Below are positions 1 through 7,887 of a stretch of 22,335 nucleotides of DNA, piece by piece; the first letter of the stretch is position 1; every line of letters begins with the position of its first letter. The stretch covers positions 1 to 22,335 of IMG/VR virus record IMGVR_UViG_3300006790_000124; one strand, given 5' to 3'. The DNA is from a virus. Made by a program: the position numbers and the translations under genes. The notes below the pieces were generated by a model, which was not told the DNA's origin, ran no database searches, and saw nothing but the letters and a program-made list of their open reading frames with translations.

Positions 1-1
1 A

Positions 2-1864
2 GATCTAAAAGTAAAGTTCAATGAAGGATTTAAAAATGTATTAATAACAGGAGAAGAAGGTTATGCTGCAAGTATAATTAATAACAGACCAGTGATAGAA
101 GTACTAGATCCTAAGAAGACTTATATTATAAGATCTGGTTATTCTAATAAGTGGGAAGATGCAGATGTAATTATCTCTTATGATTATATCTCTCCCGGAG
201 CTGCAGTAGATCAATACTATGAAAATTTAAAGTCTACAGATGTAAAGAAGTTAGACGATGATGCAGCTAAAAAATATGGCACTAATAGTGAAGACGAACT
301 TACTTTAGATATAGATGAATATGGAGTTCATGCAGCTAGAGAAGAGATGTTTAATGACTTTCTAGACCTTCCAGGAGAAGATAATACTATACATAGTAGA
401 CATAGTGAATTAGTAGATCAATATGGAAATGTACGACGAATTAGACTGTACTGGAAAAGCTACAAAGAAATCAAAAAGATTAGATACTTTGATGACTTTG
501 GAAATGAACAATTTAGAATTGCAAATGAATTTGAGCAACCTAATAAAGAATTGGGTGAAGAAGCGAAATCCTACTGGGTTAGTGAATGGTGGGAAGGTGT
601 TCAAATTATGGGAGAAATCTACCCCTACATTAGACCAAGACAGATTCAATATAATAAGTTCGCAGATCCTGGATATAATCACCCTGGAATCGTAGGTCAA
701 ATATATAATACTGGTGAAATGAAGACCGTTTCTATGATGGATCTTGCTAGACCTTATCAGTTACTATATGATGCTACTATGCATAGATTAACAGACGCAC
801 TAAGTAAGTTCTTTGGTGCTATGCCTGTAGTTGATTATGCTTGGATACCAGAAGGATGGAACGTAAAGAAATGGCTATACTTTGCTAGAAAAGCGGGGAT
901 TGCAGTAAGAGATAGTTTTAAAGAAGGTAATAAAGGAGCCGCCACTGGAAAAATAGCCGCCAGTGTAGGTAATACTTCTAGTACTATCAATCAGCCACTT
1001 GGAGATTACATACAACAACAAATTAATATTCTTAACTATATAGAACTTCAAATGGGGAGAATCATTGGTATTCCACCTCAGCGATTAGGAGATATAGCTA
1101 ATAGAGAAACAGTAGGAGGAATAGAGAGAGCAGTGACTCAATCTTCTTTTGCTACTAATGAATTATTTAAGATTCATGATAATGTCAAGAAACGAGTATT
1201 AACTCTATTACTTGAGACCTCTAAGATAGCTATGAAAGATAATCCCCAGAAGTTCCAACATATAGGAGATGATTACTTAGCTCAGATGTTTGAGATAGGA
1301 GATGAAATCATGGAAGAAGAATATGGTATTGTACTTAGTAATGAAAATGATATTACTAAAATGGAGCAAGTATTAGAGCAATTAGCTCATGCTGCTATTC
1401 AAAATCAAACACTTAAATTTTCTCACGTATTTCAATTATTTAATTCTAGTTCTTTAGCAGAAAAGCAAAAGATCATTGAGATAGGAGAAGAAGAAATGAT
1501 GCAACGTCAAGAACAGATGCAACAACAAGCTATTCAGCAACAGCAAGCAGAACTTCAAGCTAAGCAGCAAGAAGAAGCTATGAAAGCTGAAATGGATATG
1601 TTAAAGCACAGAGAAAATTTACAGATGGAAAAGTATAAAGTAGATCAACAAGAAGCTACTAAACGTTTCCAAATGGGTCAAGACATTAATAAAACTAACA
1701 GTGAAATAGAGCAAGAGTACAATAAGCTTGACAATGACTTAATGTTAGAGATGCGTAAGTTAGATGAAGAAATGAGATCTAACAAGGCTAATGAGAAGCT
1801 AGAAGAAAAGAAAATAGCTGCCCAGAAAGCCGCAGCAGCCGCTAAGCCCAAAACGTCAACTTAG
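2..1864 (+). CDS. Portal protein, 5' end missing (crAss-like type)
   Basis: This is a head portal protein, the dodecameric ring at the capsid vertex through which DNA is packaged and ejected. The reading frame is open from base 2, so the gene begins before the window. The GTG at 92 is an internal Val codon, not a start: the frame before it encodes protein-like sequence ending ASIINNRPVIEV that runs straight on. About 620 residues are visible. The middle region (about bases 790-1220) contains GWNVKKWLYFARK, IIGIPPQRLGDIANRETVGG and a long helical stretch, the arrangement I associate with portals of Bacteroidota podoviruses. The last 130 residues are a Gln/Glu/Lys/Met-rich coiled coil (from about base 1480) ending in an Ala-rich tail, also typical of crAss-like portals. 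The gene ends in TAG, with an in-frame TAA two codons later. The following scaffold and capsid genes support the call. Family assignment is by pattern recognition only. Confidence 0.75.
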   Translation, partial: DLKVKFNEGFKNVLITGEEGYAASIINNRPVIEVLDPKKTYIIRSGYSNKWEDADVIISYDYISPGAAVDQYYENLKSTDVKKLDDDAAKKYGTNSEDELTLDIDEYGVHAAREEMFNDFLDLPGEDNTIHSRHSELVDQYGNVRRIRLYWKSYKEIKKIRYFDDFGNEQFRIANEFEQPNKELGEEAKSYWVSEWWEGVQIMGEIYPYIRPRQIQYNKFADPGYNHPGIVGQIYNTGEMKTVSMMDLARPYQLLYDATMHRLTDALSKFFGAMPVVDYAWIPEGWNVKKWLYFARKAGIAVRDSFKEGNKGAATGKIAASVGNTSSTINQPLGDYIQQQINILNYIELQMGRIIGIPPQRLGDIANRETVGGIERAVTQSSFATNELFKIHDNVKKRVLTLLLETSKIAMKDNPQKFQHIGDDYLAQMFEIGDEIMEEEYGIVLSNENDITKMEQVLEQLAHAAIQNQTLKFSHVFQLFNSSSLAEKQKIIEIGEEEMMQRQEQMQQQAIQQQQAELQAKQQEEAMKAEMDMLKHRENLQMEKYKVDQQEATKRFQMGQDINKTNSEIEQEYNKLDNDLMLEMRKLDEEMRSNKANEKLEEKKIAAQKAAAAAKPKTST

Positions 1865-1900
1865 AGATAATCGAGCTTTATTCTGATTACTATTTAAAAT

Positions 1901-1908
1901 TATATTTG
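1901..1908 (+). promoter_or_regulatory. Possible Bacteroidota -7 promoter element
   Basis: TATATTTG matches the Bacteroidota primary sigma factor -7 consensus TAnnTTTG exactly. It lies in the 48-base gap between the portal and scaffold-like genes. A convincing TTG-type -33 element is not visible at the expected distance, and transcription would start at or next to the ATG at 1913, giving a nearly leaderless message. The same octamer also occurs inside a gene at 11879-11886, so chance is a real possibility. Confidence 0.22.
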
Positions 1909-1912
1909 TGAT

Positions 1913-2962
1913 ATGGACGATTTAATGTTTTCGTTTGAGGATTTAAATCTAGAGGGAGGAGAAGAACTAAATGTAGAAACTACGCCTCCTATTGAAGAAG
2001 AAGTAGAAAAGAAAGTAGAAACTGATACTACTGATACTACTGATACTAGTAGTGTAGAAGTACCAGAAAATCTAGACACTACTACAATCAATGAAGAAGG
2101 AGATAATGATGCCTTAGCCTCTATGGTAAATTACCTTAAAGAGCAGGGTGTTCTTTATATGGAAGAAGATAAAGAAGTAAAGATTACTTCTCTAGAAGAT
2201 TTCAAAGACCTAATTAAAAGCTCTAATGAAAAGGCTAGATATGCTAATTTAACAGAGTCTCAACAACGTTATCAAGACGCTCTAGAAAATGGAGTGCCTA
2301 TGAAAGATTACGAAAAAGTAGAAAAAGAGATTCAGGCATTTAGTAATATTAAGCCAGAAAATTTAGAAGAAGAACAGACTAGATATCAAGTAATTGCTCT
2401 TGATCTTATGGAGTCTGGAGTAGAAAGAGAAAAAGCTCTAAAGCTAGCTGAGTATGCATTACAAGACGAAGCTGGTAGTAAAGTAGAAGCTAAGAAAGCC
2501 TTGGATAATTTAATTCAAGTAAAGACAGAAAAATATAAAACTCTGTTAGAAAGTTCTAAAGCTCAGCAAATAACTGAGATCAATGATATTGAAAAAGCTA
2601 TCAATGATAAAACAGAGTTAATGGGTATGTCACTTAATGACGTATCTAAGAAAAAGCTTTTTGACCAAATGACTATGAAGGTAGGGTACACTGATTCAGG
2701 AACTCCGCTAAATAAATTTCAGGCATGGCAAAAAGAAAATCCTATTGAAGCTAGTGTTATGCTAAACTACTTCTTTATGATAACAGATGGTGGAAAAGAC
2801 TTTAGTCAGTTTACTAAACAGGCTACAAGTAAATCTACCAAAGAGCTAGAATCTAAACTAAGACAATTAAGTTTTGACAAAGATGGTAGCGTAATTATCA
2901 ATGAAGGTAACAGTGGAAAGAGTAACAGTAGTGGAGAAGGTACTTTAACTATAAACATTTAA
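1913..2962 (+). CDS. Probable capsid scaffolding protein
   Basis: A 349-residue, strongly acidic and mostly helical protein lies between portal and major capsid protein, the classic place for a scaffolding protein that guides procapsid assembly. The first 65 residues are rich in Asp, Glu and Thr, with a short TDT repeat (residues 37-46), and look disordered. Residues 66-110 (with ALASMVNYLKEQGVL followed by SLEDFKDLI) resemble the helical start of scaffolds from Bacteroidota phages. A long charged helical region follows, and the tail is Ser/Gly-rich (about 330-345). No protease catalytic motif is evident, so nothing shows whether it is cleaved during maturation. The start is the first ATG in frame after the portal stop and has no Shine-Dalgarno sequence. 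The role is inferred from position and composition. A minor head protein is the alternative. Confidence 0.55.
   Translation: MDDLMFSFEDLNLEGGEELNVETTPPIEEEVEKKVETDTTDTTDTSSVEVPENLDTTTINEEGDNDALASMVNYLKEQGVLYMEEDKEVKITSLEDFKDLIKSSNEKARYANLTESQQRYQDALENGVPMKDYEKVEKEIQAFSNIKPENLEEEQTRYQVIALDLMESGVEREKALKLAEYALQDEAGSKVEAKKALDNLIQVKTEKYKTLLESSKAQQITEINDIEKAINDKTELMGMSLNDVSKKKLFDQMTMKVGYTDSGTPLNKFQAWQKENPIEASVMLNYFFMITDGGKDFSQFTKQATSKSTKELESKLRQLSFDKDGSVIINEGNSGKSNSSGEGTLTINI
2021..2050 (+). repeat. Short 9-base tandem repeat inside the scaffold-like gene
   Basis: About three in-frame copies of a GATACTACT unit encode the TDTTDTTDT stretch. The tract lies in the presumably disordered acidic N-terminal part of the scaffold-like protein. 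It may vary in length between isolates without breaking the frame. Confidence 0.6.
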
Positions 2963-2970
2963 TATAAACA

Positions 2971-4479
2971 ATGAAACTAAACAGATGGCAAGTTAAAGAG
3001 CTGAAGCAGTGGAATGGCCCGTTGTTTGACCCTCAGAATACTCTTAAGGCGCTATATAAAACACAGCCTGAGAAAATTCGTAAGTCGATGGTTAAACTTC
3101 AAGCGATCTACAATGGCCGCAGCTTGGAGAACAAACTAGAAGAGTACGGCATTAAATATGTCGATACTCTAAATGATTTTTACTACGAGATCATTGCTAG
3201 TTCTAAACGTAATGTACAACTTATTGAAGCTCGTTATCAAGGAGCTACAGTAACAGCATCAGATAACAATATCTGTGCTGGAGGTTCTACTGCAGTACTA
3301 GTATTTGGTGAAGACTACTTCAACTATGGAGAAGTTATCGTAGGTGAGAAAGTAGAGAAGTATCCTCTACGAGTTATTTCTGAGCCTCGTATTGAAGGTG
3401 ATAATGTATCTTACCTAGTAGAAGGATGGAACCTTCCTGATGGTATGCCTGGAAGTGAACTAGTAGCAGGAAAGAAATTCTCTCCTGAATTCGCTCCAGC
3501 AGCTCGAGGTCTATCGCGTGAGCAAGGTGGTATCAGACGTCCTAGCACTGCTAAGGTACGTAGTACACTATCTTCTCTTCGTATTGACCACAAAGTAGCT
3601 GGTGATATTGATGATTACGCAGTACTTATGGGCTTCCCAGTTCTAGATAAGCAAGGAAATGAAAAAGTTTTCCCTGTACTATCTAGCTACGAAGACTGGT
3701 TAGTAGAGCAAGAATTCTCTCACTACAAGTCTCATGCTATTAAGTATGGTACTACTTCTATGGACTACGATGGTGAGACTAAAATGATTGATCATAAGTC
3801 TGGTCGTAAGCTACAATTTGGCCCTGGTATCCGTCAACAGATGGAGCAGACTAATAAGGCTTACTACAACACTTTCAATCTTGCTTACCTAGAAGCAATT
3901 CTAGAGCAATTGTCTTACAACAAACTTCGTATTTCTGAGCGTGAGTTTACTATTCATACTGGTCAAGGTGGTGCTAAGCTTTTCCATAAAGCAGTACTTA
4001 ACAACGTATCAGGATGGAGCTACTCTGTAACTGATAATAACCCAGCTATTGTACAAAGCGTACAGAGTTCACTACACTCTAATGCTTTCACTGCTGGATT
4101 CCAGTTTGTAGAGTATCAAGCTGCTAACGGAATTAAAGTTAAGCTTGAAGTAGACGACTTCTACGATGATCCTAATCGTAATAAGATTCTTATGCCTGGA
4201 ACTCAAATTCCTGCTGAATCTTACCGTATGGATATTATGTGGATGGGATCTCAATCTGATCCTAATGTTCAGAAACTAGCTTATTCTAAATTCCAGAAAT
4301 TTGGTGGAGAACTACGTGGTTATGCTGCTGGTTTCCGTAATCCATTTACTGGAGAGATGAATAACGATCACATGAGTTATACTGAGGATTCTGCTACTAT
4401 GACTAAGTTTACACACTGTGGAGCAGTAGTATATGATCCTGAGCGTACAGCTAGCTTAATCCCTGACGTTTTAAGCTAA
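2971..4479 (+). CDS. Major capsid protein (crAss-like, HK97-fold expected)
   Basis: A 502-residue protein placed after portal and scaffold, with the size and sequence character of crAss-like major capsid proteins. The segment KFSPEFAPAARGLSREQGG followed by RPSTAKVRSTLSSLRIDHK (residues about 169-205) matches the pattern I remember from that family. The stretch from about residue 270 to 345 (HKSGRKLQFGPGIRQQMEQ, then the FTIHTGQGGAKLFHKA region) looks like the body of the capsid fold. It would form the icosahedral shell. The ATG follows the scaffold stop by eight bases in an A-rich leader. Codon use differs from the neighbours: 17 of 22 Arg codons are CGT and only two AGA, as expected for a very highly expressed gene. 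A strong terminator follows. The fold itself is inferred, not seen. Confidence 0.82.
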   Translation: MKLNRWQVKELKQWNGPLFDPQNTLKALYKTQPEKIRKSMVKLQAIYNGRSLENKLEEYGIKYVDTLNDFYYEIIASSKRNVQLIEARYQGATVTASDNNICAGGSTAVLVFGEDYFNYGEVIVGEKVEKYPLRVISEPRIEGDNVSYLVEGWNLPDGMPGSELVAGKKFSPEFAPAARGLSREQGGIRRPSTAKVRSTLSSLRIDHKVAGDIDDYAVLMGFPVLDKQGNEKVFPVLSSYEDWLVEQEFSHYKSHAIKYGTTSMDYDGETKMIDHKSGRKLQFGPGIRQQMEQTNKAYYNTFNLAYLEAILEQLSYNKLRISEREFTIHTGQGGAKLFHKAVLNNVSGWSYSVTDNNPAIVQSVQSSLHSNAFTAGFQFVEYQAANGIKVKLEVDDFYDDPNRNKILMPGTQIPAESYRMDIMWMGSQSDPNVQKLAYSKFQKFGGELRGYAAGFRNPFTGEMNNDHMSYTEDSATMTKFTHCGAVVYDPERTASLIPDVLS

Positions 4480-4496
4480 ACATTTGTTAGAGTAAG

Positions 4497-4524
4497 GAGG
4501 GGATAATCTCCCCTCTCTTTCTCT
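4497..4524 (+). terminator. Rho-independent terminator after the capsid gene
   Basis: A 7-base-pair stem, GAGGGGA (4497-4503) and TCCCCTC (4509-4515), encloses the loop TAATC and can be extended by a G-T pair. It is followed by a pyrimidine, T-rich tract (TCTTTCTC). In AT-rich DNA this GC-rich hairpin stands out, and it sits 18 bases after the capsid stop codon. It probably ends or reduces transcription so that capsid mRNA exceeds downstream message. The T tract is broken by C, so readthrough is likely. Confidence 0.75.
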
Positions 4525-4541
4525 ATTAATTATAAAATAAT

Positions 4542-5420
4542 ATGGCAAGAACAAGCACTAAGACTAAATCAATTCTATCTGACGAAAAAGTATTCGTTAG
4601 ATATATTCCTGACTTCACTAATGGAGTCACTGACAAAACTCACTCTCTATATGGGGGACTTAGCTCTAACGCCAGTATTGCAATTGTAGCGCCTATTCTC
4701 AAAGGAGGAGTACGGCATCTATTTACAGAAGAAGAACAAGAGCAATTAGAAGATCTAACTAAGTTGGATTTAAGTACTCATTCTGATTTCTGGAAAGAAT
4801 ATAGAACAGACGGAAATGGCGTTAACATTGGCCACTTTCCTATTTACCTAAAGAAAGAGGGAACTATGTTAGATAAATCTAATCCTCTTGACTACATTAA
4901 ATTACGAGTACTAGAGAGAAGTAACTTAGTTGCTCCTTCTCCTAGTGAAGTAAAAAACAGATCTAAAGAATATCGTTTTGTTCTTATTAATGAGAACAAC
5001 CAATTCAAGGAAGATATTGATAAAATGAAGTATGATAAAGACGCTATCAAGCTTCATGACAAGTATGAAAAGGATGCCGATGTACTTACGCATATTCTAA
5101 AAGAACTTAAGCGTAACCCCGGCCCATCACAAGACATTGAGTTCCTGCAAAAAGAAACTTGGAAAATAGCTAAGACTAACCCGAAGGAATTCTATGTTGT
5201 TGCAAGCGACGAGTACCTTCAAGAAAAAATCCTCTTAAGAAAATCTCTAGAAAGAGACTTAGTACAGAGAGTAAACGGACAGTACTTTGACGAGAAGAAT
5301 CAAGCTATCTCATTTGACAACGACAATAGTTTTGAAGGAGCTGCTAAATTTTTAGCTTCTGGAGCAGGACAGGAATACAAATTAATACTACAAAAGAAAC
5401 TAAAAGCTAAGAAAGACTAA
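4542..5420 (+). CDS. Conserved-looking virion-region protein, function unknown
   Basis: A 292-residue protein I do not recognise with confidence. It sits between the capsid gene and the connector candidate, a place where crAss-like and related phages keep conserved head or head-completion genes. The N-terminal 110 residues contain HSLYGGLSSNASIAIVAPIL and appear globular. From about residue 125 onward it is Lys/Glu-rich and largely helical, including KEYRFVLINENNQ and a Lys-rich C-terminus. No signal peptide or membrane segment is visible. It is the first gene after the terminator, and its stop overlaps the next start in TAATG, so it is probably translated together with the connector gene. 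A capsid-accessory or internal head protein is possible, but this is inference from position. Confidence 0.7.
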   Translation: MARTSTKTKSILSDEKVFVRYIPDFTNGVTDKTHSLYGGLSSNASIAIVAPILKGGVRHLFTEEEQEQLEDLTKLDLSTHSDFWKEYRTDGNGVNIGHFPIYLKKEGTMLDKSNPLDYIKLRVLERSNLVAPSPSEVKNRSKEYRFVLINENNQFKEDIDKMKYDKDAIKLHDKYEKDADVLTHILKELKRNPGPSQDIEFLQKETWKIAKTNPKEFYVVASDEYLQEKILLRKSLERDLVQRVNGQYFDEKNQAISFDNDNSFEGAAKFLASGAGQEYKLILQKKLKAKKD

Positions 5421-6091
5421 TGACACCAACAGAATTCAAACTAGAATTTCAGCAACGCTATGATGCTGCTTCTTTAGGAGGCCCTGATCTTAATGACTAT
5501 GAGATCTCAAGGTTTCTTACAGAAGCTATTAGACGCATGGTAGATGAAGCATATAAAGGCTATGAGAGTTCTGAGTATCATAGAAGACTACTTAATCCTC
5601 TTATTGAGGAAAGTACTGTAGCATTAGTACAAAGTCAAGTAGAAGAAGATTATTACAATAATATTTTTACATTTGACTTAACACTTCCTACAGATTTATA
5701 TTATATCTTACAGGAAAATGTAGTGTTAGAAAATAATAGCTGTAATAAGGTTATCGAGCTTACAACAGTAGACTTAGATAACCTTACTATAGCAATGAAA
5801 AATCCTTTTAAAAAGCCCAATAAAAGGAAAGTATTAAGAGCTGAATTAGGGGCTAGACAATTAAGACTATACAGCTCTGACATTATTAATACGTATAAGT
5901 TAAAATATATAAAACAGTATACGCCATTAATAGTTGCAACGCTCACTGGAGGCCAGACGATCGACGGAGAAACTGCTCAGAGTAATACTGAATTACCAGT
6001 TAATGTTCACTACGAAATAGTGAAACTCGGAGTACTCTTAGCTACTCAGGCCCTTAGAGAGAATAGCTTACAAACCCAAGTTAATATTTAA
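5420..6091 (+). CDS. Head-tail connector / adaptor candidate
   Basis: A 223-residue protein opening MTPTEFKLEFQQRYDAAS, then LNDYEISRFLTEAIRRMVDE (residues 25-44). This combination is a recurring signature of small connector-region proteins in Bacteroidota phages, usually placed soon after the capsid gene. Such proteins form a ring below the portal and link the head to the tail. The N-terminal third is helical, the middle is mixed alpha/beta (about residues 80-180), and the C-terminal helix (VHYEIVKLGVLLATQALREN) fits the family. The start overlaps the previous stop by one base (TAATG). A TAA TAA double stop closes the gene. The role is inferred from the family pattern and position. It could instead be another ring or stopper component. 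Confidence 0.6.
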   Translation: MTPTEFKLEFQQRYDAASLGGPDLNDYEISRFLTEAIRRMVDEAYKGYESSEYHRRLLNPLIEESTVALVQSQVEEDYYNNIFTFDLTLPTDLYYILQENVVLENNSCNKVIELTTVDLDNLTIAMKNPFKKPNKRKVLRAELGARQLRLYSSDIINTYKLKYIKQYTPLIVATLTGGQTIDGETAQSNTELPVNVHYEIVKLGVLLATQALRENSLQTQVNI

Positions 6092-6116
6092 TAATTACTA
6101 ATTTAAACTTAATAAA

Positions 6117-7433
6117 ATGAGTTCAATTTCATTGCCTTCTGAAAGACAGATTCGGCACTTTTTCGTAGCAGATGCTGTAGCTTCTGAGACTTCTATCACT
6201 GATATGCGTTCAACTGCTAGCATTGGAGAAGTACAAATTTTTGGAGAAAACGGACTAAACTCTGACACCTCTGGAGATTTCTACATTGCAAAAGTTAACC
6301 AGAAAGGAACACTTAGTATTTCTGATCTTATCACGCCAGGCGATATCACTTATACCGCTGGAGTTTCTCCAGTAACTAAAAAAGGGAAGTATCAAAGCTT
6401 TTCACTAAGTTCTGCTCCAGTAGTAGGCGAAAGCTATGTACTAGTAGGTAAGGTGCACTATGGCGTTTCTGAAGAAAACTTTATTACTTTCTGGGCTGAG
6501 CATACTGCTACTACAACTAATCCTGAAGATGTGCTTAACGCACTAGCACTTCAAATCAACAAACAATTAGCTCAAAGTATCAATACTGCTGCTAACAATC
6601 CAGCTACTGTTCAAGTATATGGTAATGCAGCTGTAGGTTCTGTAGAACTAACTGCCGGAGCTTCTGGTAGTGTTGATACTCTAACAGTTGATTCTGTTGA
6701 TATTCTAGGTGGAGCTGTAGCATTTAATACTTCTCTTGCTCAAACTGCAAGTGATGTAGCTGATGCTATTAACGCAAATCGTTCTAATCCTGATTATATT
6801 GCTGAAGCTAGTTCTGCTACTGTAAATATTTATCCTCTAATTCCCGGGGTAAGTACTCTTGCTGTAGCTTCTACTGCTACTACTATCACTACTTCTGACA
6901 CCAACCTTGGTGGAGTAAGTGCTGGTACTGCACCTGCTGCAGGTCAGGGTCAAAGCAATAAATACTTTGAAGTATCTGTTGTTAACAACTCTGGAGATGA
7001 AGCAATTTACATTCGTGAAAAAGATTGGATTCTAGACGATTACCGTCCAGGTCTACGTACTTTTGATCAAATGCTTTGGAACTTTGAAATGTATAGTGAG
7101 GATTCTACTGCCGATGCTAAAGCAACTAAGGCAGAAGTAGCTCCTGTATATGCAAAAGGTCAAGGATACCAAATGATCGAACTAGAGCGTTTCTTAGTAG
7201 GTCACCGTGCTGAGTTTGATCTTAAAGATAGTACTCTTGAATTTGGTCGTAGCTTTGATGCTTCTACTGCTTCTCAGTACTACATTTTAGATCTTCAGTA
7301 TTTTGATGTTTCACGTGACAGTGAAAAGAAAGCCAAAAAGCAACTGACTATTGTCTCTACTTCTAATACTGTTATCAATACTATTGGTAATGCTATCGAA
7401 GCACGAGGCGGTCAGACTTGGACTGATCTCTAA
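6117..7433 (+). CDS. Abundant virion structural protein (tail-tube or head-decoration candidate)
   Basis: A 438-residue protein without a signal peptide. Residues 1-130 and 278-438 look like one beta-rich domain, with HYGVSEENFITFW near 114 and ELERFLVGHRAEF near 355, then ASQYYILDLQYFDVS and QLTIVSTSNTVINTI near the C-terminus. Residues about 176-270 look like an inserted module: SVDTLTVDSVDILGGAVAF, then SLAQTASDVADAINA, then SATVNIYPLIPG. This is a common phage tail and appendage repeat. Codon use matches the capsid gene (9 of 12 Arg codons CGT), suggesting a product made in many copies. I cannot decide between a tail-tube-type protein and a capsid decoration protein. A crAss-like podovirus would favour decoration or a tail-barrel part. 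A 25-base A/T-rich gap precedes its ATG. Confidence 0.55.
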   Translation: MSSISLPSERQIRHFFVADAVASETSITDMRSTASIGEVQIFGENGLNSDTSGDFYIAKVNQKGTLSISDLITPGDITYTAGVSPVTKKGKYQSFSLSSAPVVGESYVLVGKVHYGVSEENFITFWAEHTATTTNPEDVLNALALQINKQLAQSINTAANNPATVQVYGNAAVGSVELTAGASGSVDTLTVDSVDILGGAVAFNTSLAQTASDVADAINANRSNPDYIAEASSATVNIYPLIPGVSTLAVASTATTITTSDTNLGGVSAGTAPAAGQGQSNKYFEVSVVNNSGDEAIYIREKDWILDDYRPGLRTFDQMLWNFEMYSEDSTADAKATKAEVAPVYAKGQGYQMIELERFLVGHRAEFDLKDSTLEFGRSFDASTASQYYILDLQYFDVSRDSEKKAKKQLTIVSTSNTVINTIGNAIEARGGQTWTDL

Positions 7434-7434
7434 A

Positions 7435-7887
7435 ATGAACATTACTAGTTCAACATTAACAAAGGATAGTATAACCCTGGTGGCGGATAAGTCCTTCACT
7501 GGGGTTACTGTTCTTTTCGATAGGTTACAGACTAGCACCTATTCAACATCTCAAAGCGCAAATACAGAAATAACTATTACAAAAGAAGATCTAGGACTTG
7601 ACTCATTAAACAATAATTATTTTGAGTTAACCGTATCAGATGATTCTAATGACACAGACTCAATAGCTCTATATAATATTCAAATTATTAATAATTTAGA
7701 GTCCAAAGATTACGATGCTAGAGATCTAAAAAACCAGCTAGATAATTTAAACTTTTACTATAATATAATAGAAAGTCTTTCAGAAAGTGAAAATTATTAT
7801 CAAGCTAATGATTTATACTTTCAGTTTCAAGACTACCTCAAAGAACTGAAAAATGCAAATAACCTCATTCAAATTATCGGCGGATAA
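7435..7887 (+). CDS. Small virion-region protein, paralogue of next gene
   Basis: A 150-residue protein starting at the ATG one base after the preceding stop. A longer reading from a TTG at 7351 exists but would lie almost wholly inside the 438-residue gene, so the ATG is preferred. Residues 1-85 are beta-rich and Ig-like in pattern (SITLVADKSFTGVTVLFDRL, then TEITITKEDLGLDSLNNNYF). Residues 90-150 are helical and rich in Asn, Tyr and Leu. The next gene has the same order: short beta domain with TITISPSDIGETFFDGLYY, then helices. They look like diverged tandem duplicates. The 3' end overlaps the next gene by 35 bases. I infer a paired minor structural or connector role. The function is not known. 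Confidence 0.65.
   Translation: MNITSSTLTKDSITLVADKSFTGVTVLFDRLQTSTYSTSQSANTEITITKEDLGLDSLNNNYFELTVSDDSNDTDSIALYNIQIINNLESKDYDARDLKNQLDNLNFYYNIIESLSESENYYQANDLYFQFQDYLKELKNANNLIQIIGG

Noticed and set aside
92-94. GTG as start codon of the portal gene
   Set aside because: The frame is open back to base 2 and the residues encoded before it are protein-like and continuous with the family pattern, so the true start lies upstream of the window.
423-695. Open frame of 90 codons inside the portal gene
   Set aside because: It overlaps a strongly supported coding frame and has no recognisable features; an alternative-frame shadow.
3411-3593. Minus-strand open frame inside the capsid gene
   Set aside because: Antisense shadow of a highly expressed gene with no supporting signal. 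The same holds for the other minus-strand frames in the window.
7351-7434. TTG start giving a 178-residue form of the 7435 gene
   Set aside because: It would lie inside the well-supported 438-residue gene and add an implausible hydrophobic leader. The ATG at 7435, one base after the stop, fits the local spacing.
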